Assembly (NCBI RefSeq): GCF_001542815.1
Contig: NZ_CP006992.1
Span: forward strand, 2,175,501-2,239,500
From: Methylobacterium sp. AMS5
GTDB taxonomy: Bacteria > Pseudomonadota > Alphaproteobacteria > Rhizobiales > Beijerinckiaceae
Length of the DNA: 64,000 nt
Reading direction: 5' to 3'
Position 1 is the stretch's first letter. Each line of letters starts with the position of its first letter. The translations under genes were made by a program, and so were the position numbers. Shown here piece by piece: positions 35,068-45,100 of the stretch. The notes under the pieces are model-generated. The model saw nothing but the letters and a program-made list of their open reading frames with translations. It ran no database searches and was not told the origin of the DNA.

Positions 35068-36480
35068 ATGCTGTTCACCCATCTCGCCGACGACCTCTTC
35101 CGACCGCTCGCCTCGCCGAGCCGCGCCTTCAACGCGGCCCTGCTGCTGCACCTGCACGCCCGCGTGTTCGGCGACGCCGCCGAGCCCTTGCGCAAGAGCG
35201 AGCTTCTGGCGGCCATCGGCGACTTTTCCGCCGGCTGGAGCCAGGCCGAGATCGCCGACGACGAGGCGACACCCGTCGATCCGATCGAGCGGCGCTCGGC
35301 GGTGTTCCGGCGGCTGATCGAGGCCGGCTGGCTGGTGGAGCGGCGCGAGCGCTACGTGCCGGTGGTCGATTTCGACCCCGATGCGCGGCTGCTGATCGAG
35401 GAACTGGCCCGGATCGAGCGCGGCGAGACCCGCTCCTACGGCGGCGCGGTGCTGGAGGTGCTGAGCGCGCTGGAGAGCGCCATCGCCAGCCCGGCCGACC
35501 GCTCCGAGGCCCTGCGCAACGCGGCCAAGGCCTCGCGCACCTTCCTCGGCCACCTGCGCGGCTTGGCCGGCGCCATGCGCAAGCTCGAAGAGCGCATCCT
35601 GCGCGAGCCCGATCTCAGCGCGGCCTTCCGGCTCTATTTCGAGGAATTCGTCGAGCGCCACCTCGTCTCCGACTACCGGACCCTGCACACCCGCTTCAAT
35701 CCGTTCCGCTTCCGCTCCGGCATCGTGCGCGAGGCGGGGCGCGCCTTGCGCGATCCGCTGACGCTCCGGGCGCTGGCCGACGGCAATCTGCGCGAGGGCC
35801 GCGCCGCCGACATCACCGCGGCCGAGAGGATGGTGCGTACCGACCTCGTCGAAATCCTCTCGATCTTCGAAGGCCTCGACCCGCATCTCGACGCGGTGGC
35901 CGACGTGGTGGCGCGGCTTGAGCGGCGCATCTCGGCCGCGCTCCGCTACCGCGATCCGCGCGATTCCGCCCGGATCGAGCGGGCGGCGGCGGCGCTCCGC
36001 GCGGTCGGCGCAAGCGAGGACGACCTCGCCGGCCTGCCCTTGCCGCAGATCTCGCTCTTGCGCCCGCCGATCGGCCCGCCGCAGCTCACGAATCCGCGCA
36101 TGCCGCGCCGGATCATCGAGTACGAGCCCCTGCCGGAGATCGACATCGATCCGGCGATCGAGGCCTTCATCGCCGCCAAGGACGAATTCCGCCGCCGCAT
36201 CACCGTGACGCCAGAGCGCATCGTCGCCTATCTCGACGCCCGGCTCGCTCAGGCGAAGGCCCTGCGCGGCTCGGACATCCAGGTCGATGACGTCGATGCC
36301 TTCGTCGTCTTTCAGCGCCTGCGCGAGATCGACGTTCTGTTCGACGGCGTGCTGCGCAGCCGCTACCGCGTCGCCCGGATCGAGGGCCGCGTCTCCAACG
36401 GCTGGCTCGACTGCCCGGACTTCATGATCGAGCGCATACCGCCCCCCGCCGCCCGGCGCGGAGCCGGCAAAGCAGGCTGA
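35068..36480 (+). CDS. jetA: Wadjet/MksF-type kleisin JetA
   Basis: A 470-residue protein of the JetA (type I Wadjet) family, the kleisin-like subunit (MksF/MukF analogue) of an SMC complex. The N-terminal winged-helix region matches the family (LADDLFRPLASPSRAFNAALLLHLHARV; then RSAVFRRLIEAGWLVERRERY). The middle is helical (about 110-330) and a C-terminal DNA- or head-binding part follows. Wadjet complexes extrude DNA loops and restrict small circular plasmids. jetB follows 12 bases later, but the SMC gene jetC is 5 kb away and no jetD nuclease is present. No strong ribosome-binding site precedes the ATG. Confidence 0.82.
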   Translation: MLFTHLADDLFRPLASPSRAFNAALLLHLHARVFGDAAEPLRKSELLAAIGDFSAGWSQAEIADDEATPVDPIERRSAVFRRLIEAGWLVERRERYVPVVDFDPDARLLIEELARIERGETRSYGGAVLEVLSALESAIASPADRSEALRNAAKASRTFLGHLRGLAGAMRKLEERILREPDLSAAFRLYFEEFVERHLVSDYRTLHTRFNPFRFRSGIVREAGRALRDPLTLRALADGNLREGRAADITAAERMVRTDLVEILSIFEGLDPHLDAVADVVARLERRISAALRYRDPRDSARIERAAAALRAVGASEDDLAGLPLPQISLLRPPIGPPQLTNPRMPRRIIEYEPLPEIDIDPAIEAFIAAKDEFRRRITVTPERIVAYLDARLAQAKALRGSDIQVDDVDAFVVFQRLREIDVLFDGVLRSRYRVARIEGRVSNGWLDCPDFMIERIPPPAARRGAGKAG

Positions 36481-36492
36481 ACGGACAATCCG

Positions 36493-37128
36493 ATGCTCGA
36501 ACCCTTCCGCGCCATCCTCGACGGCGAGGAGACGCCCCCGCCCGGCAGCGCCGCGCCGAGCGAGGAGGAACTGACCCGCGCGCTTCAGGTGATGCTGAAG
36601 AGCCAGTGCATCTACGCCGCGACCACCGGAATCGGCCGCTCCTACGAACTCGCGCGGCACTACGCGCCGTTCTTCCGCGACTACTTCGCCTGCCTCGGCT
36701 ACCGCTTCGAGGTCGCCCACCGCGATCAGATGGTGTTCCTCGCCCTGCCGCCCGATGGCGTGCGCCACGACGCGCAAGGGGAACGCCTGCGCAAGGACGA
36801 GACGCTGGTGCTGCTGGCGCTCCGGCTCGCCTACGAGGAGGGTCTGCGCGACCACCGCGTCTCCACCGACGGCACGGTGGAATGCACCACCGACGACATC
36901 GCCGACGCGATCCGCTCCGCCGCCCGCGCCGAGCCGCCGGACGAGGCGCGCCTGATCGAGATCCTGCGCCTGTTCGCCCGCAAGGGCGCCCTGCGGCTGG
37001 GCGAGCGCGACCGGGCCGAGCGGGTCACGCCGTTGATGGTGATGCCGGGCATCACCGTGCTCTCGCCGGATGCCTGGATGGATCAGGTTCGCGCCTGGGC
37101 CTCCGCCGGGGAGGGAAGGGGGGCCTGA
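36493..37128 (+). CDS. jetB: Wadjet/MksE-type subunit JetB (DUF4194)
   Basis: A 211-residue winged-helix protein of the DUF4194 family, the KITE-like subunit (MksE) that binds the kleisin. Characteristic stretches are VMLKSQCIYAATTGIGRSYEL, YFACLGYRFEVAHRDQMVFLAL and RKDETLVLLALRLAYEEGLRD. It is twelve bases downstream of jetA and clearly co-transcribed. In standard Wadjet operons jetC starts immediately after this gene, often overlapping; here a minus-strand LysR gene overlaps its 3' end by 46 bases instead. Confidence 0.82.
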   Translation: MLEPFRAILDGEETPPPGSAAPSEEELTRALQVMLKSQCIYAATTGIGRSYELARHYAPFFRDYFACLGYRFEVAHRDQMVFLALPPDGVRHDAQGERLRKDETLVLLALRLAYEEGLRDHRVSTDGTVECTTDDIADAIRSAARAEPPDEARLIEILRLFARKGALRLGERDRAERVTPLMVMPGITVLSPDAWMDQVRAWASAGEGRGA

Positions 37129-38045
37129 CTCTCGGCCTGGGCCCAGGGCGCGGTGGAGAAGGCCCGTTCCAGGAAGGCGATCAGTGCCGAGACCCGGGCC
37201 GGGCGCGGCAGGCCCGGCGGCATCACGAGGTTGAGGGCGATCGGCGGCGGCTGCCAGTCCGGCATCACCCGCTCCAGGCGGCCCGACTTCAGATCCTCCC
37301 AGATCGTGAAATCCGGCTGCACCGCGAGGCCGAGCCCGGCGCGCAGGGCCGGCGCCAGGGCGTCGGCGTTGTTGGCCCGTAGCGGGCCTTCGGGCACGAT
37401 CGTCACGGTTTCGCCGGCACTGTTGGTGAAGGGCCAGCGGTCCGGGGTCGGCAGGTAGGCGTAGCCGAGGCAGGCGCGGGCCTTCAGATCCTCGGGATGT
37501 TGCGGCGGTCCATAGCGTTCGAGATAGGCCGGCGTCGCCACGAGCGAGCGGCGCACCCCGCAGAGCCGCCGCACCCGGAGCGAGGAGTCGGGCAGCGCGG
37601 CGATGCGCAGACCGAGATCGAACCCGCCGCCGACAAGATCGACCAGCGCGTCGGACAGGTGCAGATCGACCGAGACCTCGCGGTGCGAGGCCAGGAATTC
37701 CGGCAGCACCGGCGCGAGATGAGCAACCCCGAAGGACATCGGGGCCGCGAGCCGCACCCGCCCCCGCGGCACGCCGTTGGCGTCGAGCGCGCGGGCTTCC
37801 GCCGCCTCGCCCGCGGCCAGCAACCCCGCCGCGTCCTCGCGTGCGAGACGGCCGGCTTCCGTGAGCGCGAGGCGGCGGGAGGTGCGGTGGAACAGCCGCG
37901 CGCCGAGCCGGCCCTCCAGCCGCGCCACCGCTTTGGAAACCGTCGCCTTCGACAGCCCGAGTTCGTCGGCCGCACGGGCGAAGGAGAGGGCGTCGGCCAC
38001 CACCGCGAACACGGCCCAGGCCTCAAAATCGGGAAGTTTCGCCAT
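37083..38045 (-). CDS. LysR-family regulator
   Basis: A 320-residue LysR-type regulator. The winged HTH reads FAVVADALSFARAADELGLSKATVS, then LEGRLGARLFHRTSRRLALTEAG; the effector domain (about 90-300) is of the common CrgA/DsdC-like subtype. It diverges from an MhqO-like dioxygenase and MhqD-like hydrolase pair, which it probably controls in response to quinones or electrophiles. Its 3' end runs 46 bases into jetB on the other strand, suggesting that it arrived or was rearranged against jetB. Confidence 0.85.
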   Translation of the reverse strand: MAKLPDFEAWAVFAVVADALSFARAADELGLSKATVSKAVARLEGRLGARLFHRTSRRLALTEAGRLAREDAAGLLAAGEAAEARALDANGVPRGRVRLAAPMSFGVAHLAPVLPEFLASHREVSVDLHLSDALVDLVGGGFDLGLRIAALPDSSLRVRRLCGVRRSLVATPAYLERYGPPQHPEDLKARACLGYAYLPTPDRWPFTNSAGETVTIVPEGPLRANNADALAPALRAGLGLAVQPDFTIWEDLKSGRLERVMPDWQPPPIALNLVMPPGLPRPARVSALIAFLERAFSTAPWAQAESQAPLPSPAEAQART

Positions 38046-38180
38046 TGCTCAAATCCGGAAACGATGCGTTTCAATCGTTTCCATTTTCAGGCGAGCAGGC
38101 AAGGGCCAGATTGCGCTCACACCGATCGCAGCCCGGACATGGATCCCCGTGGCGATCCTCTCGAACAGGAGACCCGCACC

Positions 38181-39110
38181 ATGAGCGCGCACGGCATTCA
38201 CCACGTCACGGCGTTTGCGAGCGATACGGCCCGCACCATCGACTTCTACACCCGCGTGCTCGGCCTGCGGCTGGTGAAGAAGACCGTCAACTTCGACGAT
38301 CCGGGCACCTACCACCTCTATTTCGGCGACGAGGCGGGCGCTCCCGGCACGATCCTCACCTTCTTCCCGATCGCCCAGGCGGCCCCCGGCCGCGTCGGCA
38401 TCGGGCAGGTATCGGAGGCCGCCTTCCGCGTGCCGCGCGCTTCCATCGGTGCCTGGACGCACCGCTTCGTTTCGCTGAACGTCTCGCATGAGGCGCCGGT
38501 GACGGTCTTCGGCGAGACGGTGCTGCGGTTCCGCGATCCCGATGGGATGCCGCTGGCGCTCGTCGGCGTCGAGGGGGCGGAGGCCGAGCCGGCCTGGACC
38601 TTCGAGGACATCGCGCCGGAGACCGCGATCCGCGGCTTCCACGGCGTCACCCTGCTCCTGCGCGGGGCGGAGGCGACCGCCGCGATCCTCACCGACGTGC
38701 TCGGCTTTGCGGAAGCCGCCCGCGAGGGCAGCCAGATCCGGCTGACGAGCGGGGCGGGCCTCGGCGGGTTCGTGACGCTTCGGGCGGTCGGCGACTTCCT
38801 GCCCGGCCGGCAGGGGGCGGGCTCGATCCACCACATCGCCTTCCGTGCCGCCGACGACGCGGCGCAGGCGGCGATGACGGAGCGGCTGAGCGATCGGCAC
38901 GGCCTGTCCGTGACCGAGCAGCGCGATCGGCAGTACTTCCGCTCGGTCTACTTCCGGGAGCCCGGCGGCGTGCTGTTCGAGATCGCCACCGACGCGCCGG
39001 GCTTTGCGATCGACGAGCCGGTGGCGGAACTCGGGACCGCGCTGAAGCTGCCGCCCTTCCTCGAGCCGCATCGCGGGCGGATCGAGGCGGTGCTGCCGAA
39101 GGTCGCCTGA
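38181..39110 (+). CDS. MhqO-like ring-cleaving dioxygenase (VOC family)
   Basis: A 309-residue tandem glyoxalase/VOC protein. Metal-binding positions are visible in GIHHVTAFASD (first module), GFHGVTLLLR, SIHHIAFRA and the Glu in GVLFEIATD (second module). It aligns with B. subtilis MhqO/MhqA, hydroquinone-type ring-cleaving dioxygenases that remove quinones and aromatic electrophiles. An MhqD-like hydrolase follows 76 bases later and a LysR regulator diverges, so this is a compact quinone-resistance module. AGGAGACCCGCACC precedes the ATG. Confidence 0.86.
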   Translation: MSAHGIHHVTAFASDTARTIDFYTRVLGLRLVKKTVNFDDPGTYHLYFGDEAGAPGTILTFFPIAQAAPGRVGIGQVSEAAFRVPRASIGAWTHRFVSLNVSHEAPVTVFGETVLRFRDPDGMPLALVGVEGAEAEPAWTFEDIAPETAIRGFHGVTLLLRGAEATAAILTDVLGFAEAAREGSQIRLTSGAGLGGFVTLRAVGDFLPGRQGAGSIHHIAFRAADDAAQAAMTERLSDRHGLSVTEQRDRQYFRSVYFREPGGVLFEIATDAPGFAIDEPVAELGTALKLPPFLEPHRGRIEAVLPKVA

Positions 39111-39186
39111 ACCGACCGCACGCCTTCGCGTCCGCCCGGAATCGATCCGGGCGGTCGCACTTTCCTCAGACGGAACGGAGACAGCC

Positions 39187-39816
39187 ATGACGAACGGCGT
39201 CACCTTCGACTTCATCCACCGCTTCGAGCCCGGCGCAGACGAGCGTGCGCCGCCGCTCCTGCTGCTGCACGGCACGGGCGGCGACGAAAGCGACCTGCTT
39301 TCCCTCGGCCGCGCGCTCTCGCCCGGCTCCGCGCTGCTCTCGCCCCGCGGGCCGGTTCTGGAGAACGGCATGCCGCGCTTTTTCCGCCGTCTCGCGGAGG
39401 GCGTGTTCGACGAGGCGGATGTCCGCCGCCGGGCCGGAGACCTCGCCGCCTTCGTCGCGCAGGCGCGGGCGGCCTACGGGCTCGCCGCGCCGGTGGCGGT
39501 CGGATTCTCGAACGGGGCCAACATCGCCGCAGCGACCCTGCTCCTGCACCCGCAGGTGCTGGCGGGGGCGGTTCTGCTGCGGGCGATGGTGCCGCTCGCC
39601 GAGAGCCCGCCGGCCGACCTCGCCGGCCGCCCGGTGCTGCTGCTCTCGGGCGCTCTCGACCCGATCGTGCCCGCCGAGAATGCCGAACGGCTCGCCGCGC
39701 GTCTTCAGCAAGCGGGCGCGGCGGTGACCCACACGGTCAATCCGGCCGGTCACGGCCTGTCCCAGGCCGATCTGGCCGCCTCCGGGACGTGGCTCGCCAA
39801 GAATTTTGGCGGCTAA
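39187..39816 (+). CDS. MhqD-like alpha/beta hydrolase (carboxylesterase)
   Basis: A 209-residue alpha/beta hydrolase of the phospholipase/carboxylesterase (YodD/MhqD) group. LLLLHGTGGDESDLL gives the oxyanion region, the nucleophile is in VGFSNGANIAAA (Ser in GFSNG), the acid Asp in SGALDPIVP and the His in NPAGHGLS. In B. subtilis MhqD is induced with the ring-cleaving dioxygenase by quinones; the same pairing occurs here. The product is cytoplasmic. Confidence 0.87.
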   Translation: MTNGVTFDFIHRFEPGADERAPPLLLLHGTGGDESDLLSLGRALSPGSALLSPRGPVLENGMPRFFRRLAEGVFDEADVRRRAGDLAAFVAQARAAYGLAAPVAVGFSNGANIAAATLLLHPQVLAGAVLLRAMVPLAESPPADLAGRPVLLLSGALDPIVPAENAERLAARLQQAGAAVTHTVNPAGHGLSQADLAASGTWLAKNFGG

Positions 39817-39897
39817 GCTTCCCGCGACAGGGCCTGTCCGGAGCGGGGATCGGGGACTCGGCGTGACATAACCGATGTGGCGGGGGCATCGCCCCCG

Positions 39898-40863
39898 TCA
39901 CGTGGCCTGACTCGGTGCTTGCCCCGTCACACCCAGGTGCAGCCTCCAGGTTTCACCCTCGACCGGCATGCCGAAGCCGGTATGAGTCGCGGTCTCGACG
40001 CAGGTGAAGCCGTGGCGGGCATAGATGCGCCGGGCGCTTTCCAGAACCGTATGGGTCCACAGCGTGAGGCGGGAATAGCCCGTGTCGCGGGCGAAGCCGA
40101 TGCAGGTCTCGACGAGCGTCTCGCCGATGCCGCGGCGGCGGGCGAAAGGCTCGACATAGAGGAGGCGCAGCCGGGCGGTGCCGCCACCTTCATCGGTGAG
40201 GAAAACGGACCCCGCCAGGAGGCCGTCGATCTCCGCGATCCAGCACTGCTCGCGCTCCGGCTTGAAATTTCTCAGGAAGTCGGTGGTGGTCTCGCCCTCG
40301 GTGATTTCCAGGCCGCGGCCCCAACCGTGGCTCCGGGCGTAGAGCATCGATTGCCGGGCCGCGATCAGGCCCATATCGCCCGTGCGGAACGGGCGGATCG
40401 CGAAGCCCGGAACCGATTCAGGTCGCAGCAGCAGGCGCACGCGCGCCATCGCCTGCGCCAGATCCGCCCTCTGGACGGAATCGAGCTCGCCGACGAGGCT
40501 GGCCACGGCCGCGCGCTGCCGTCCGTCCAGGCCCTCGAATGCGCTGCGCCCGGCTTCGGTCAGTCGGATCGGCCGGGCACGCGCATCCGCGCCGCGGGCA
40601 CGGGTGATCCAGCCCCGCTGTTCGAAGCGGGATAGGATCCGGCTGACATAGCCCGCATCCATGCCGAGCGTTGCCTGCACCGCGGACGCGGTGAGCGGCT
40701 TCTCCGCCCGGTCGTGCGTCGCGATCTCGAACAGCAGGCGTGCGTCCGGAAGCGTGACGTCGCAGCCGAGAAACTGATCGTCAAGCGCGCCGACGAGTCC
40801 GGTGTAGAACCGGTTGAAGCGGCGGACCGTGGCGATGACGTCGTCGGCGCTGACATCCTTCAT
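39898..40863 (-). CDS. MarR-GNAT fusion regulator/acetyltransferase
   Basis: A 321-residue two-domain protein. The N-terminal MarR-type winged helix (about 5-145) has TASAVQATLGMDAGYVSRILSRFEQRGWI. The C-terminal GNAT acetyltransferase (about 155-315) has the acetyl-CoA loop LLYVEPFARRRGIGETLVE. Such fusions are frequent in alphaproteobacteria; the acetyl acceptor is unknown. The start at 40863 (MKDVSADD) is preferred because a palindromic operator lies just upstream; a TTG at 40902 would place that operator in the coding sequence. Probably autoregulated. Confidence 0.83.
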   Translation of the reverse strand: MKDVSADDVIATVRRFNRFYTGLVGALDDQFLGCDVTLPDARLLFEIATHDRAEKPLTASAVQATLGMDAGYVSRILSRFEQRGWITRARGADARARPIRLTEAGRSAFEGLDGRQRAAVASLVGELDSVQRADLAQAMARVRLLLRPESVPGFAIRPFRTGDMGLIAARQSMLYARSHGWGRGLEITEGETTTDFLRNFKPEREQCWIAEIDGLLAGSVFLTDEGGGTARLRLLYVEPFARRRGIGETLVETCIGFARDTGYSRLTLWTHTVLESARRIYARHGFTCVETATHTGFGMPVEGETWRLHLGVTGQAPSQAT

Positions 40864-40884
40864 GACCACAACGTCGACGAGAAA

Positions 40885-40899
40885 GTTGACGGAGTCAAC
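40885..40899. promoter_or_regulatory. Palindromic operator of the MarR-GNAT gene
   Basis: GTTGAC-GGA-GTCAAC is a perfect 6-3-6 inverted repeat located 22-36 bases upstream of the ATG at 40863. That is where a MarR-family protein would bind to repress its own transcription. Binding is inferred. Confidence 0.45.
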
Positions 40900-40902
40900 C
40901 AA

Positions 40903-41342
40903 ATAGACGGTCAGTCTGAGGTGAGCGGTATCGCCGTCGGCGAAAGCGGGGGCGCCGAGAGGTGCCTCGGGACCCCTTCCTTCCCAAATCCGTCTGATCC
41001 ATCCGGAATGGCGGATTTGGGCTTCGCTCAGGCGCCGCCCAGAATGAATGGCACGGGTGCTGCCTGGATCGTCCGGGAGCCGTACCGTTTCGGCGACGGC
41101 CGGATACGCGGATCTGCGGATCGATACGCAGCGGCACCAACACGATGCCTTCCCGGCCGGACGCGCGACCTTAGGGTGACCGGTTCGTTAACGATGCCGT
41201 TCGATAAACGGGAACCCGCAAAATCCGCCTAGTTTTAAGCCAAGTGACCCTTTGCGCGCATGCGTTCGCGGCGGTAACCTAAGGAAAGATTTCGTCAAAA
41301 CGGCTCTCAGGTGCCGATCCGGCAGGATAGGGTCATGATCCC
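40903..41342. other. Intergenic region
   Basis: No gene is supported in these 440 bases. Divergent promoters for the MarR-GNAT gene and the small plus-strand membrane protein should lie here; the right part (about 41190-41345) is relatively AT-rich. Confidence 0.45.
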
Positions 41343-41570
41343 GTGCTAGCGATCCCGCTTCTCGTTATTGTCGGACTATTGATCGGCTTGTTTTATCACT
41401 GGGGGATGCTTGCCGTTGCGAGCTTCTTTATCATCGTCGTGCGGATCATTTATCACTTCCACAACGGCCAGCTGGTGCTGGCCGACCTGTTGATGATCGC
41501 CGCCTCCCTCTGCGCGCTGCAGGGCGGTTATGTTTTGGGAGGCTATATCGCTTGCAGGAAAGACCTCTGA
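41343..41570 (+). CDS. Small membrane protein
   Basis: A 75-residue protein that is mostly hydrophobic. Helix 1 is about 3-22 (AIPLLVIVGLLIGLFYHWGM), helix 2 about 23-40 (AVASFFIIVVRIIYHF) and helix 3 about 46-68 (ADLLMIAASLCALQGGYVLGG). It begins with GTG and has the hydrophobic pattern of a real inner-membrane peptide. No family is recognised. It converges with a second tiny membrane protein. Confidence 0.6.
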   Translation: MLAIPLLVIVGLLIGLFYHWGMLAVASFFIIVVRIIYHFHNGQLVLADLLMIAASLCALQGGYVLGGYIACRKDL

Positions 41571-41576
41571 TCGGCG

Positions 41577-41735
41577 TCAGACCCAGATGATACTGCCTGC
41601 AACCCACGATGCCGTTCCCCATAGAACAATCGAGGCGACAATAAACAGAACACCGTAAGTCAGGCGTGTACGGTCGGCGGGCATTTCAGTGATCGAAGTG
41701 CTGGGCGGTCGGGGGCGCATCTTGTCGTATGGCAT
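41577..41735 (-). CDS. Tiny single-helix membrane protein
   Basis: A 52-residue product with a basic N-terminal tail (MPYDKMRPRPPST) and one membrane helix (YGVLFIVASIVLWGTASWVAG). It converges with the small membrane protein gene, six bases between stops. An upstream ATG at 41783 could add 16 residues. Function is unknown. Confidence 0.45.
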   Translation of the reverse strand: MPYDKMRPRPPSTSITEMPADRTRLTYGVLFIVASIVLWGTASWVAGSIIWV

Positions 41736-42116
41736 GGATCGTATTGGGTTTGCGTCAAAATCGGCGGTTCTCGCATGTGTCAAAATACGCAGGGGGCGTG
41801 GAATGGCAGTAATCGAACCGGTTTCATAAACCTGCCGTTGCAGAAGATCTGTGCCAGTTGTTCCGCGAGTGGTGCCCGGACGCTTCGCCGAATGGCCCTG
41901 GTCTCGGATCGATACGGCCCCGTCAAATCACGGGTCGGTGATTGCTGTATCGATGCCGGCGGCCGCCCGGACCGGTCGTGGTCCGGGGCTGAAGCACCCT
42001 CAGATTGTGACGATCGAGCGCCGCTCGTCGCCTGCCGCGATCCCGCCCTTGCGTGCGGGAGGCGTAGCGTCCATTGCGCTGTCTCTCGTTCAACCTCGGG
42101 ATAAGCGGCCGGGCCG
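41736..42116. other. Intergenic region upstream of jetC
   Basis: No gene is supported. It separates the tiny membrane protein from jetC and must carry the separate jetC promoter, but I cannot identify one. No sequence resembling the end of jetB or another jet gene remains here that I can see. Confidence 0.45.
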
Positions 42117-45100
42117 GTGTACCGCCTCACCGACATTGCGATCTCGAATTGGTACCTCATCCGGCGCGAGCAGATCCGGATTCGGGGCGCGGCCGCGCTC
42201 GTCGGTCCCACGGGCGCGGGCAAGTCGACGATCTTCGATGCGGTCGGCACGGTGCTGGCCGGCAACAATGCGAGCCGGCTCGCGCTCAACGCCTCCGCCT
42301 CGGGCCGCAGCGCACGGACGGTGCGCGACTACTGCCTCGGTTGGATCAGCGACCCGGCCGAGGGCGGGCGCCCGACGCGCGAGGCCTGCGAGACCCTCAT
42401 CGCGCTCGTGTTCGAGAATCCCGCGAGCGGCCGCATCGTCACGGTCGGGCTGGCGCTCGCCGCCCGTTCCGAGGAGCCGAAGGAGGAGACGCTTTCGCGC
42501 TTCATCGCCGTCGGCCACCGTTTCGAAATCGCCGATTACGTGCGCGAGACGAGCGAGGGCAGCTTCGTCGCGCCCTGGGCCGAGATCGCCACCGACCTCC
42601 GCCGCCGGGCCGACACGTTCGAGGAGTTCCGCACCTCCGGCGAGCGCTTCACCGCCGCCGTGCTGGCGACCCTGCGCGAGGGGGCGGCCGTGCCCGATCC
42701 GCGCCAGTTCCTGCGCACCTTCTCCAACGCGGTGGCGTTCAAGCCGATCTTCGACACCAGCGCCTTCGTGCGCAGCTTCGTGCTGGAGGCCGAGCCGCTC
42801 GATGTCGCCCGCATCCGTCAGTCGATCGAGACGTGGCGGCGCCTGCTGGAGACCATCGAGGAGTTGGAGAAGCGCCTCGCCCACCTCTCGCGCATCTGTG
42901 CGCGCTACGAGGGTTGGGCACGGGCGAGCCTCACCGCCGCCCTCGACGAGATGCGCGCCGCCGGCGCCGATCTGCGTCGCCGCATCCTCGACCATGCGGA
43001 GGCCCGCCGCCTGCTCGCCGAGACATCGGAGCGCCTGCGCATCGCCCGCGAGAGCGTGGCGACGAGCCAGGGCTTCGTGCGCGAGATCGACAGCGAGATC
43101 GCCGCCCGCAAGGCGCTGATCGTCGGTAGCGTCGCGGAGGCGCGGCTCGCGGCCTCTCATGCCGGTCTCGCCATGGTCTCCCGCGACCGGCGCGACCTGA
43201 CCAACCGCCTCGCCGGGATCGTCGGCCTCGTGCAGGATGCCGGCCGCCTCAGTGCCCTTGCCGGCCCCCTGCGCCGGATCGATCTTCAGGCAGCGCGCAT
43301 CGTCGAGGCCTGCGCCCGCTCGGGGCTCCGCCGCGAGGCGCCGCCGGAGGACATTTTACGGGTCGACGGGCCGTTGAAGGGGCTGCTGGACGGCCTCGCG
43401 CAGATGCCGGACGTGTCTGGCACCCTGGAAGAGGAGGCGGAAGACCTCGCCCTCAAGGCCCGCGAGCGCGAGAACGAGGTTCGCGGCCTCGATGGGCAGG
43501 TGAATGCCGGCCGTTCCTCGGCGGCACGCCTGTCCTCCGACACGGAGGCGTTCCGCGAGGAGTTGGGCCGGCTCGGCATCGAGGCGGCGCCGATCTGCGA
43601 ACTCGCCGAGATCGTCGATCCGAAATGGGGCCCGGCCCTCGAAGGCCTGCTCGGCCGCGCCCGCGAGGCCCTGGTGGTCGAGCCCGACCGGCTGGACCGC
43701 GCCTTCGCCCTGCTCGAGTCCCGAAAAAACCAGTTCTTCCGCTGTCTCCTGGTAAAGACCACTGATACGGCGCGGCGCGCCGCGCGGCGCTTCGATGACG
43801 GGCCGATGGGCCTGATCGAGACCGACAGCGACCACGCCGAGGCCTTCCTCGCCGCGCGGCTCGGCGGCTACGATCTCGCGCCCGACGATGCGGCGCTCCG
43901 GAACATGAGCCGCGCCGTGGCGCCGAGCGGGCGCTCGACTTCGGGCATGGCCTATTCGGTCGTGCGCCCCGTGCCGCTGATGATGACCCGCGGCCAGCGC
44001 GGGCCCACCGCCGAGACCCGCCGCCGCCTCGACGAGGCGCGCGAGGAGGCGCGGACCCTGCGGGCCGAGGCCACGGTGATGCGCGAGGCCGCCCGGATCG
44101 CCGCGCTGCTGCGGAGCCGACTGGCGGAAGCGCCGATCGATCTCGAGGCTCTGCGCGCCGAGGCCGACGCCATCGAGGGCCGCCGCCGCAGCCTCTCCAC
44201 CGAGCAGGAGACCGTCGCCCGCGCCGATGCCGGCGTGATCGAGGCGGAGCTGAAGGAGCTTCAGAAGGAGCGCTCGGCCTATCTCACCGAACTCGTGCAG
44301 GTGCTGGAGCCCAAACGCGACGCCGCACTCGCGGAGGAGGCCGGACTGAAGGCCCGTGTCGCGCAAGGGAGGGAGGCGGCGCGCGCCGCGTTCCTGGCCT
44401 ACCGCACGGCGCTCAAGCGCTGGACCTCCGGCGACACCGTCCGCATCCGCCTCACCGGCACCGTTCCCGCCGACGTACCGGACACGGTGGCCGGGATCGC
44501 CGCGGCACGGGCGGACCGCGCCGCGCTCGACACCAAGGCGCTGGCGTCGCTGGCCTCGCAGGCCCGGGCCTCCGCCCGCGAGGCCGCCGACAGCGTGCGC
44601 AACCAGGGCCGCGCCGCCGAGCGGGATCTTGCCGAGTACTGCGCCGCGTGGCGCGTCGAGAACCCGCTCGGTTCGGGCGAGCAGCCGGCCTCGTTCGGCT
44701 ATGCCTGGGCGACCCGCGAGCGCGACGAGGTGGCGGGGCACGAACTGCGCCGCTACCGCGACCAGTCGCTCCGGGCGGAGGCCGAGATGCGCCGCCTGAT
44801 GACCGAGGATCTGCTGACCCGGCTCGCCGACAAGTTCGAGCGGATGCGGGCCCGGCTCGACGCCCTCAACGAGCGGCTGGCGTCGCAGACCTTCACCGGC
44901 CAGACCTACGCCTTCGAGGCGGAGGTGGACCGCCGCTACGCCGCCGTCCACGCGCTCGCCACCGAAGTCGCGCGCTCGCCCGACGCGGCGCAGGCGGTGC
45001 TGCCGAGCCCCGACAATGGGACGGATGGCGGACCGGATAACAGCCCGCTCGCGGCCGCACTCGCCGAGATCACGGCGCTGATCGAGGGCGAGGAGAACGC

